Shown in pieces: positions 57,560 through 64,000 of a stretch of DNA of 64,000 bases (the stretch's first letter is position 1; every line of letters starts with the position of its first letter). Source of the DNA: Leptolyngbya sp. Cla-17 (lineage in GTDB: Bacteria; Cyanobacteriota; Cyanobacteriia; Leptolyngbyales; Leptolyngbyaceae); assembly GCF_016807185.1 (NCBI RefSeq), contig NZ_JAEVYN010000002.1, forward strand, positions 124,001 through 188,000, written 5' to 3'. The notes under the pieces were generated by a model. It was not told the DNA's origin and made no database searches. It saw only the letters and a list, made by a program, of their open reading frames with translations. Made by a program: the position numbers and the translations under genes.

Positions 57560-58681
57560 TCATTTGGTTGGAGACACTGCGATCGATTTTTGTCGCGATC
57601 GCACTGGAATCTCCAGCACAAACTCTGCTCCCTGCTCTGGTGAGGAAACACATTTCAAATTACCAGCATGTCTCTCAGTGATAATCTGGTAACTAATTGA
57701 CAAACCTAGACCCGTGCCTCTGCCCACAGGTTTCGTGGTAAAAAAGGGGTCAAATAACTTTTGCTGCACTGGCTCTGGAATACCCGGACCATTATCAGCA
57801 ATGCGAATGCGGATGCGATCGGAGTTTAAAACTTCCGTACAAATGGTGATTTTCGGTGCCGGATTTTGGGTTGCTTCAATGCTCTCCTCCAGTGCATCGA
57901 TCGCATTTGCCAACAAATTCATAAACACCTGATTTAGCTGTCCGGCATAACACTCCACCTCAGGCAATTCACTGTAGTTTTTGACGACCGCGATCTTGGG
58001 GCGATCCGGCTTTGCCTTCAGTCGGTTTTGCAAAATCATCAGCGTACTATCGATGCCTTCGTGGATGTTGACTTCCTTTACCTCAGCCTCGTCCATGCGC
58101 GAAAAGCTACGCAGAGACAGCACAATCTTCTGAATGCGTTCAGCCCCTACTTTCATAGAGGTTAAAAGCTTGGGCAAATCTTCTATGAGAAAGTCGAGAT
58201 CAATTGCCTCTGCTTTTGCCTGAATCGCCGCAACGGGCTGAGGATAGTGGTTTTGATACAGTGCTAACAGGGTGGTCAGATCTTGAATATAATCGCCAGC
58301 GTGGGAGAGATTGCCATAGATAAAGTTAACGGGGTTGTTAATTTCATGGGCTACGCCTGCGACGAGTTGCCCCAAGCTGGACATCTTCTCAGCCTGCACA
58401 ATCTGAGCCTGATTTTGCCGCAGTTGTTTGAGGGTTTCGCTAAACTGTCGCGTTTGCGCCGCAGAGGCATCGATTAAAGCCTGTTGCTGAGCTTGCGTTT
58501 CCTCTAGTTTTTCCTCAAGCTGTTGGCGTGCAGCCTCGACCTGTTGGTAGTCGGCATGAGCATTTTGCAGTTCAATTTCAGCGGTGGTCAGTCTGGCCGT
58601 GAGATCATGGCAAAGCGCTTGCCAGCATTCCTGCTGTCCTTCAGTCATCAGCAGGCAGGTCGTTATGTCCATTGGCACCAT
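57560..58681 (-). CDS. Sensor histidine kinase with N-terminal coiled coil
   Basis: 373 residues. The N-terminal half (about 30-105) is a long coiled coil (QLEEKLEETQAQQQALIDASAAQ) with no known sensor domain. H-box MSSLGQLVAGVAHEINNPVNFIYGNL, N-box QVFMNLLANAIDALEE, G1 IADNGPGIPEP, F-box LFDPFFTTKPVG and G2 GRGTGLGLSISYQI are all canonical. Cyanobacteria have many such soluble kinases; the signal may come from the PAS protein encoded next to it. No response regulator gene is adjacent. Confidence 0.9.
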   Translation of the reverse strand: MVPMDITTCLLMTEGQQECWQALCHDLTARLTTAEIELQNAHADYQQVEAARQQLEEKLEETQAQQQALIDASAAQTRQFSETLKQLRQNQAQIVQAEKMSSLGQLVAGVAHEINNPVNFIYGNLSHAGDYIQDLTTLLALYQNHYPQPVAAIQAKAEAIDLDFLIEDLPKLLTSMKVGAERIQKIVLSLRSFSRMDEAEVKEVNIHEGIDSTLMILQNRLKAKPDRPKIAVVKNYSELPEVECYAGQLNQVFMNLLANAIDALEESIEATQNPAPKITICTEVLNSDRIRIRIADNGPGIPEPVQQKLFDPFFTTKPVGRGTGLGLSISYQIITERHAGNLKCVSSPEQGAEFVLEIPVRSRQKSIAVSPTK

Positions 58682-58745
58682 GTTCTATGCCTCGATCTAA
58701 AAATTTGTTTAGTTTATGTTTGAGCGAATTGGGGCAGCGGTGATC

Positions 58746-59600
58746 TCAAGCTGCCATTGTGTCATCGGTGGCAAGGTAGGCACCGTGTGCGAGCAGGTCA
58801 AAGCCGCGCGGAAATTGGGTATCTTCCGTATACAGCGATCGCTCCAGGTTCGTGTGCTTCAGGCTAGCACCGCGCAAATCAGCATCACTCAGATCGGCTG
58901 CCCGCAGTATTGCCCATGACAGAATGGCTGACCGTAAATGGGCGGCATTCAGGTTTGCGGCTGTGAGGTTTGCCGCTTGCAAATTAGCACCATTCAGCTT
59001 TGCTTCACTCAGGTTAATGCCACTGAGATCAGTCTCATGTAAATCCACACCGTTCAAGTAAGCTTCGTTCAGTTTCGCCCCGGTTAAGATCGCTCCGTGC
59101 AGCTTGGCTCCACTTAAGCGGGCACCACTCAGGTTTGCCCAACTCAAATTTGCGTCCATCAGATTGGCTGACCGCAGATTAATCCCCCGTAAGTCTGCTC
59201 CGCAAAAATTCACTGCCTGCAAATTAGCTTCACGTAGGTTCACTCCAGTTAGGTTTGCGCCACTCAGCTTTGCACCACTGAGGTTTGCCCGCACGAGTGA
59301 GGCTCCCTTTAGGTTTGCTTTCGTTAAATCGGCATCGCTCAGATTGGCGTGGTTGAGTTTGGCGAAGCTCAGGTTGGCTCTGCTCAAAAATGCCTGATGG
59401 AGATTAGTCTCTGTTAAATTGACTCTAGAAAAGTTAGCCGCAGCCAGATAGGCTGAGGGCAAACTCGCTCCAGTGAGATTAGCACCCTCCAAAATGATGT
59501 CTGCCAGGTTCGCTCCCAGTAGGCTGATGTGAGAGAGATCAACACCCCTGAAATCTCGTTGACCTTCCAGGTATTCTTGCAAAAGTTCATAGTCGTACAT
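58746..59600 (-). CDS. Pentapeptide-repeat protein
   Basis: 284 residues, almost entirely A(N/D)LXX repeats (more than 45 units such as ANLTG, ADLRG and ANLSG), forming a right-handed quadrilateral beta-helix. The N-terminus (MYDYELLQEYLEGQRDFRG) and C-terminus are short. Such proteins are very common in cyanobacteria; a few mimic DNA and inhibit gyrase, but no function can be assigned here. It shares strand and spacing (65 bp) with the kinase cluster downstream. Confidence 0.93.
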   Translation of the reverse strand: MYDYELLQEYLEGQRDFRGVDLSHISLLGANLADIILEGANLTGASLPSAYLAAANFSRVNLTETNLHQAFLSRANLSFAKLNHANLSDADLTKANLKGASLVRANLSGAKLSGANLTGVNLREANLQAVNFCGADLRGINLRSANLMDANLSWANLSGARLSGAKLHGAILTGAKLNEAYLNGVDLHETDLSGINLSEAKLNGANLQAANLTAANLNAAHLRSAILSWAILRAADLSDADLRGASLKHTNLERSLYTEDTQFPRGFDLLAHGAYLATDDTMAA

Positions 59601-59849
59601 TTTCCGCCCCCCGAATTAGCCGAAAACCAAATCCAGACTTAATGTGCCCTTAATCACTCTCGGTAGCAAAAAATCGGTCTAATTTGATACAAAGTTTAAT
59701 CAAACCGCTATCGCACCTTTGACTGGTTCAGAGCCATTGCCGCTAAATTATTTATGCCGCTAAACCCTTGGAGAGTTGTGTTTATCGCTAATACAGGGGA
59801 TGTTGAGAGTCTGAGCATACTTTAAACATGCCTCTAGTCCACTGTTCTC

Positions 59850-59881
59850 TTGACCCTCCAGTGAACTAGAGACTCCACAAT
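59850..59881 (+). promoter_or_regulatory. MerR-type operator/promoter 1 (metal regulator)
   Basis: A -35 TTGACC (59850) and a -10 CACAAT (59876) are separated by 20 bp, longer than normal, as in promoters activated by MerR proteins. The spacer contains the dyad CTCCAGT-GA-ACTAGAG. It lies 45 bp upstream of the merR-family gene, so the regulator probably controls itself. Confidence 0.8.
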
Positions 59882-59925
59882 GAAAGTGGCAAGTCCTTGA
59901 AGTGGTAAGAGGCAAGGTGGAGAAA

Positions 59926-60402
59926 ATGACTATCACCGATACAAAGAACTTCTTGAAAATTGGCGAAGTGTCAACCAGTAGCGATCTCCCCATCAAAACG
60001 ATTCGCTACTACGAAGAGATTGGGTTGCTCACGCCAACGGTTCACCGTTCAGAAACGAACTACCGATTATTTGAGCCAACGGTGTTAGGTCGGCTGGCGT
60101 TTATTAAGCGATCGCAGGCGTTGGGTCTGAGCCTGCGAGAGATTCAAGACCTTCTGATGGTGCATGACCAGGGACAACTGCCTTGCGATGAGGTCAAGCA
60201 AAATCTCCAGAAGAAAGTTCAACAAATTACTAAGCAGATTGAATCATTACAATTGTTGCGCTCTGAACTGCAAGGGTTGTTGTCAGGCTGGCACGATTAC
60301 TCATCAGAAGACGTTGCAGACCAAACTATTTGTCCAAATTTGCAAACTGAAGCAATGGCTGAGCGCTTCCATTTCTGTGAACGAGAAGAGATTACGGTGT
60401 GA
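59926..60402 (+). CDS. MerR-family metal-responsive regulator
   Basis: 158 residues from ATG 59926 (MTITDTKNFLKIGEVS). The winged helix IGEVSTSSDLPIKTIRYYEEIGLL and YRLFEPTVLGRLAFIKRSQALGLSLREI is typical of MerR. A long dimerisation helix follows, and the C-terminal part has Cys in LPCDEV and TICPN plus HFCERE, a possible metal site of the CueR/ZntR kind. Two near-identical operators (59850 and 60439) mark its likely targets: itself and the chaperone-ATPase genes. Confidence 0.9.
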   Translation: MTITDTKNFLKIGEVSTSSDLPIKTIRYYEEIGLLTPTVHRSETNYRLFEPTVLGRLAFIKRSQALGLSLREIQDLLMVHDQGQLPCDEVKQNLQKKVQQITKQIESLQLLRSELQGLLSGWHDYSSEDVADQTICPNLQTEAMAERFHFCEREEITV

Positions 60403-60438
60403 GTCAAGATGCTTTCTGCGGAACTGTTGAGCAAGGGC

Positions 60439-60470
60439 TTGACTCTCTAGTGAACTGGAGACTCCAAGAT
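60439..60470 (+). promoter_or_regulatory. MerR-type operator/promoter 2
   Basis: TTGACT (60439) and CAAGAT (60465) with a 20-bp spacer holding the dyad CTCTAGT-GA-ACTGGAG. 28 of 32 positions equal operator 1. It precedes the HMA-domain gene by 28 bp. Confidence 0.8.
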
Positions 60471-60497
60471 AGAGGTAGTGATTTAAGGATTGACATC

Positions 60498-60692
60498 ATG
60501 ACGCTCGAATTCAAGGTTCCCAATCTGGCTTGTTCTGCTTGTGTGACCACCATTACGAATGCGATAACCGCGATCGACGCAACCGCAACCGTTGAAGCAG
60601 ATCCGAAAACAAAGCAAGTCAAAATCGAAACTCAACAATCAGAAACGGCTATCAAGCAAGCGATCGCCGCCGCAGGTTACACAGTAGGTTAA
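60498..60692 (+). CDS. Heavy-metal-associated (HMA) domain copper chaperone
   Basis: 64 residues from ATG 60498 (MTLEFKVPNLACSACVTT). The metal-binding CxxC is in ACSACVTTI, and the ferredoxin-like fold pattern is complete (VEADPKTKQVKIETQ, AIKQAIAAAGYTVG). Atx1/CopZ-type proteins pass Cu(I) to P-type ATPases. The downstream ATPase has lost its N-terminal half and thus its own metal-binding part. Confidence 0.9.
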   Translation: MTLEFKVPNLACSACVTTITNAITAIDATATVEADPKTKQVKIETQQSETAIKQAIAAAGYTVG

Positions 60693-60721
60693 TCAGCTTC
60701 TGCCAAATCATCAGAGCATCA

Positions 60722-61738
60722 TTGGCTCTTTTTATCCTTATGGACACTGCGGCGTATCATATTCAGACGATTGTTCTAGATAAAACGGGTACGCTGACGC
60801 AAGGCAAGCCCACAGTCACAGATTTCATCACTATTCACGGCACCGCCGATCTCAATGAGCAGACTTTACTACGGTTAGCTGCTTCTGTTGAACGCAATTC
60901 AGAACATCCCTTAGCTGAAGCCGTGGTGCGGTATGCTCAGTCCCAAGAGATCGAACTGGCAGATGTCAAAGCGTTTGAGGCGATCGCGGGAAGCGGCGTG
61001 CAAGGAAGTGTTTCAGATCGTTTTTTGCAGATTGGCACTCGGCGCTGGATGCAGGAATTGGGGATTGACACACAAGCACTGCAACGCGACAAAGAGCGAT
61101 TGGAATCCTTGGGTAAGACAGCCGTTTTACTGGCAGTGGATGGCAAACTTCAGGCAGTGATGGGCATTTCGGACGCACTGAAATCCTCCTCTAAAAATGC
61201 AGTGCAAGCCTTACAGCGTTTGGGGCTGGAGGTGGTGATCTTAACTGGAGATAATCGTCAGACAGCAGAAGCGATTGCCCGTGAAGTGGGTATTGAAACT
61301 GTGATTGCCGAAGTGCGCTCCGATCAAAAAGTGGCGCAGATTTCCAAACTGCAATCGACAGGCAAAATTGTGGCCATGGTGGGCGATGGCATTAACGATG
61401 CGCCTGCGTTGGCACAAGCCGATGTGGGGATGACGATCGGCACCGGAACAGATGTGGCGATCGCGGCCAGTGACATCACGCTGATCTCTGGAGACATTCA
61501 AAGCATCGTCATCGCCATTGAGCTTTCCCGCGCCACCATTTACAACATTCGCCAGAACCTTTTCTCTGCTTTCGTTTATAACGTGGTTGAGATTCCCATT
61601 GCCGCCGGAATTCTCTTCCCCATCTTTGGCTGGTTGCTCAACCAGATTATCACTGGCGGTGCCATGGCGTTTAGCTCTGTCTCCGTCGTCACTAATGCCC
61701 TCCGCCTACGTAACTTTCAGCCAAAGCCGAGCCACTAA
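60722..61738 (+). pseudogene. Heavy-metal P1B-type ATPase, 5'-truncated
   Basis: 338 codons covering only the second half of a CopA/ZntA-like pump: phosphorylation site DKTGTLTQGKPTV right at the start, the P1B-specific HP in NSEHPLAEAVV, ATP-binding GSGVQG, the hinge MVGDGINDAPALAQADVG, and the last two helices. The first about 400 residues are missing (HMA domain, six helices with the CPC metal site, actuator domain). The leading 13 codons (MALFILMDTAAYH) are not conserved. A deletion must have fused the chaperone's downstream region to this point, so it cannot transport. Confidence 0.92.
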
Positions 61739-61761
61739 AAGAATTGGTAGAAGGAATAACT

Positions 61762-62134
61762 ATGTTTAAGAAAGCAACATTTTTCGGGACATTGGTAGGG
61801 TTTGGGTTTCTGCTAAGTGCATTCTCAGGGGCAAGTGCAGCCGAAGCCACCATGAACGATATGCAAGGGCACACCGCCCAATCCAATCAATTTCAACGGA
61901 TTGACCAGCCGCTTAGCAACAAGATTGCAGTCACACTAGGTGGATTAAGTCTAATTGGCTTAGAACTTTGGTGGTTTCTGCTGAGTAAACCGAAATCTCG
62001 CAAAGCGATCGCAGACAGGGGTGTTTAGGAAATCACGGTTACAGTGGATGGCGGTTATGAGCCGAGCCAGATTGTGGTGCAAGAAAGTGGTGTACCGATT
62101 AAAACCATTCGGTATTACGAGGACTGTTCATCAT
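61762..62134 (+). pseudogene. Cupredoxin-type protein remnant fused to a MerR fragment
   Basis: ATG 61762 starts MFKKATFFGTLVGFGFLL with a signal or anchor, a Met/His-containing loop (NDMQGHTAQSNQ) and a second helix (TLGGLSLIGLELWWFLLSKPKSRK), ending GV-stop at 62028. After the TAG the frame continues EITVTVDGGYEPSQIVVQ, the first strands of a cupredoxin-like domain. It then switches to ESGVPIKTIRYYED, the winged helix of a MerR regulator, and stops at 62134. A nonsense change and a deletion junction thus break the gene. Confidence 0.78.
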
Positions 62135-62478
62135 GACAATGGCATGTCTAGAACGCGATTTGTGCAAATAATCAGCCAGTAATCAATTCTTGCAAGTGAT
62201 GAAGAGTTGCGTATCCCTGGTGCAAACTCCCAACATCAGCCTCTGAAAAAACTGTGACGCTAGGAAATGGGCGATCGCTAGGCTCCATCTGAAAGTACGC
62301 TTCGAGAAATGTTCTGGCAAGAGCAGCAAGTTTTTTTTGAGTTACTACCAAGCTTAAAGTTCTACTTTTTAATCTTCCTAAATCTCTCTTTAGGCCTATT
62401 TTTTTGGGCTTAAATCGACTTGCTCATCAATGATAATCAAGGTGTCAATTTAAGTTTAGGCGTATTAGCTCAGGAATA
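62135..62478. other. Intergenic stretch with an unassigned minus-strand open frame
   Basis: The minus strand is open from 62423 to 62172 (84 codons) without an ATG. It reads FKPKKIGLKRDLGRL, then ARTFLEAYFQMEPSDRPFPSV and LHQGYATLHHLQELITG, which looks like real protein. It may be a gene that lost its start by frameshift (an ATG in another frame lies at its 5' side). Family unknown. Confidence 0.4.
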
Positions 62479-63735
62479 ATGGATATTTACATTCTTAAGC
62501 TATTGGTGATTGGATTATTACTTTTATTTGTTACTTTAGGCTCTGGTTTAATCTCTCGCTTACCGCTTTCTTACGCCTTAATTTATCTACTAGTCGGGAT
62601 TTTTTTAAGTCCCTACGGGTTGAATTTAATTCAGTTGCGTCCTGAAGCAGAATTTTTAGAGCGGCTGACCGAATTTGTCGTTTTGATTTCGCTGTTTAGC
62701 TGCGGCTTAAAGATGAATCGCCCTCTTCAAACCTGGGCATGGAACTCGACGATTCGATTGATTGGGTTATTAATGCCGCTAACAATTTTTGCAGTTGCCG
62801 CGATCGCCCATTTTTGCTTAGGTTTCGATTGGGGTGTAGCTATTTTATTGGGTGCGATTCTTGCCCCGACTGACCCTGTTTTGGCATCTGAAGTGCAAAT
62901 TTCACATCCAGATGATAAGGATGAATTACGCTTTGGTCTGACTTCAGAAGGTGGTTTAAACGATGCTTTGGCGTTTCCGTTTGTTTATTTTGGGTTGCAT
63001 TGGCTAAAGGACGACAACTGGCAAAACTGGATCACTCAATGGATCGCGGTTGATGTGATTTGGGCGATCGCTGTCGGTTTAGTCATGGGAATCATCGTCG
63101 CCAGAACGGTAGTCTGGCTAGATAAACAAGCTCAACAGTTCATCACCATTGATAGCTTGATGGAAGATTTTGTGGCGCTGGGTATGATTCTGCTGACTTA
63201 CTCGCTCACAGAAGTAGTCAATGGTTATGGGTTTTTAGCAGTGTTTGTTGCGGGTGTAGTTGCCCAAAAAACGTATCACGATCCAGAGAAACGGTTCTCT
63301 CAGCTTGAGTTTTCCGAAACTTTGGAAAAACTGTTGGAAATTGCCACAATTTTACTGCTGGGGTCTTTATTGAGAATTGAACCTATTCTGCGTTTTTTGC
63401 CCCAAGGTCTTTTAATAGCAGGCGCATTGATTTTTTTAATCCGCCCGTTGGGAGCTTGGATTAGCACAACGGGTGAAAACTATAGCCCGATGAGACGGTT
63501 GCTGTTTGGCTGGTTTGGCATTCGCGGCGTGGGTTCCCTCTATTACCTTGCCTATGCTCTAGGATCAGGTTTAAAGGGAGAAGTCGGCGAACAAATTGCC
63601 TGGATTACCTTTATCACCGTCATCGTTTCAGTTCTCATCCATGGGATTTCCTCAACTCCTTTAATGAATCGGTATGAGCGGCATATTGAGCGCCGGAAAA
63701 AAAGAGCACTTGAGGCAAAAAGTGAGGCTGCTTAA
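62479..63735 (+). CDS. Cation/proton antiporter, CPA1/NhaP type
   Basis: 418 residues with about twelve membrane helices. The ion-binding region ILLGAILAPTDPVLASEVQ (TDP motif near residue 137) and GLTSEGGLNDALAFPFVYF are typical of NhaP-type Na+/H+ antiporters, with the conserved Asp after Asn (GGLNDAL). Helix GWFGIRGVGSLYYLAYAL lies near residue 350. The C-terminus is a short basic tail without TrkA or CNMP domains. It probably exchanges Na+ or K+ for protons in pH and salt homeostasis. Confidence 0.92.
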   Translation: MDIYILKLLVIGLLLLFVTLGSGLISRLPLSYALIYLLVGIFLSPYGLNLIQLRPEAEFLERLTEFVVLISLFSCGLKMNRPLQTWAWNSTIRLIGLLMPLTIFAVAAIAHFCLGFDWGVAILLGAILAPTDPVLASEVQISHPDDKDELRFGLTSEGGLNDALAFPFVYFGLHWLKDDNWQNWITQWIAVDVIWAIAVGLVMGIIVARTVVWLDKQAQQFITIDSLMEDFVALGMILLTYSLTEVVNGYGFLAVFVAGVVAQKTYHDPEKRFSQLEFSETLEKLLEIATILLLGSLLRIEPILRFLPQGLLIAGALIFLIRPLGAWISTTGENYSPMRRLLFGWFGIRGVGSLYYLAYALGSGLKGEVGEQIAWITFITVIVSVLIHGISSTPLMNRYERHIERRKKRALEAKSEAA

Positions 63736-63831
63736 TGGTCTATCAAGTATTTTTTCCGAGGGTTGGCAGGACATAGGACTTGCGCTGGCTTAGCAGTTCG
63801 CAACGTGAATTTGATTCAGTATTCTGTTCAT

Positions 63832-63880
63832 AAAAAATCAGCGCTTGGCAATCAATAAATGCTGATCGCCAAGCGCTGAT
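63832..63880 (-). terminator. Terminator of the EF-G gene
   Basis: ATCAGCGCTTGGC (63837-63849) and GCCAAGCGCTGAT (63868-63880) form a perfect 13-bp stem with an 18-nt loop. On the minus strand the stem is followed by TTTTTTA, so it terminates the minus-strand gene that ends at 63899. Confidence 0.9.
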
Positions 63881-63898
63881 GCGGGATTGAATATACTA

Positions 63899-64000
63899 CT
63901 AAGCCGCCGCTTGACGCTCTTTCGCTTCCTTAATCACTTCTTCCGCCACGTTGCTAGGGCAAGGGGCATAGTGGGAAAACGACATGGAGAACTGTCCACG
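63899..64000 (-). CDS. fusA: Elongation factor G, C-terminal end (partial)
   Basis: Only the last 33 residues and stop are in the window: GQFSMSFSHYAPCPSNVAEEV followed by IKEAKERQAAA. The FS-HYAPxPxNVAE pattern is that of the end of EF-G domain V in cyanobacteria, which often carry more than one EF-G-like protein, so this may be a paralogue. A strong terminator follows. Confidence 0.75.
   Translation of the reverse strand, partial: RGQFSMSFSHYAPCPSNVAEEVIKEAKERQAAA

Noticed and set aside
60399..60692. Longer 97-residue reading of the HMA chaperone
   Set aside because: The extra N-terminus overlaps the MerR gene and the operator; the 64-residue version from 60498 matches the family.

Overview
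The window looks like chromosome from a cyanobacterium, probably filamentous and Leptolyngbya/Oscillatoriales-like. The evidence is the very frequent GCGATCGC (HIP1) octamer, psbZ beside ribH, Ycf34, rplS followed by tRNA-Trp, heptamer STRR repeats, and many WD40, pentapeptide, PAS and histidine kinase genes.

Layout. 1-3000: end of an MBL-fold hydrolase gene, a STAS protein and decayed transposase debris. 3052-9279: housekeeping genes (PBP2, LD-carboxypeptidase, tRNA nucleotidyltransferase, Ycf34, a Ser/Thr kinase). 9280-11830: a mobile-DNA pocket with one IS630 element inserted inside another, next to a comM fragment and a 110-bp repeat. 11826-14867: comM, a GH19 lysozyme/chitinase, an IS630-derived MITE and a HIT protein. 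15034-20800: two large AAA-like ATPase genes, the second with WD40 repeats, flanked by imperfect direct repeats of about 45 bp. 20835-31625: an osmolyte-type ABC pair, a three-gene cluster behind a LexA-like palindrome, ExbB, rlmN, an MBL exonuclease, cdsA, cbiT, an FHA protein and an Orn/Lys/Arg-decarboxylase-type enzyme. 31788-36975: ychF, then a HigBA/RelE-type toxin-antitoxin pair whose upstream partner, a NACHT ATPase gene, is split by an IS630 insertion. 37134-50119: homoserine dehydrogenase, a two-component pair, a second tRNA nucleotidyltransferase, psbZ-ribH, a four-carbon acid sugar kinase, rplS-trnW and a dienelactone hydrolase. 50586-62134: a metal-linked and signalling region with a Cys/Met-rich protein, a second nested IS pair, a DUF305 protein, a PAS/histidine-kinase cluster, a pentapeptide protein and a decayed copper island (MerR, HMA chaperone, 5'-truncated P-type ATPase, cupredoxin fragment). 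62479-64000: a cation/proton antiporter and the end of an EF-G gene.

How the parts relate. The strongest accessory signals are two candidate conflict systems built on NTPases. One is the AAA/WD40 pair with its flanking repeats. The other is the NACHT-toxin-antitoxin operon, joined by two ATGA start/stop overlaps and broken by a transposon whose in-silico removal restores a 791-codon reading frame. Five IS630-superfamily elements in two nested pairs plus one single copy, a MITE, and several gene fragments show repeated transposition. The metal region reads as a copper-resistance locus that has lost the transporter's N-terminal half but keeps two near-identical MerR-type operators.
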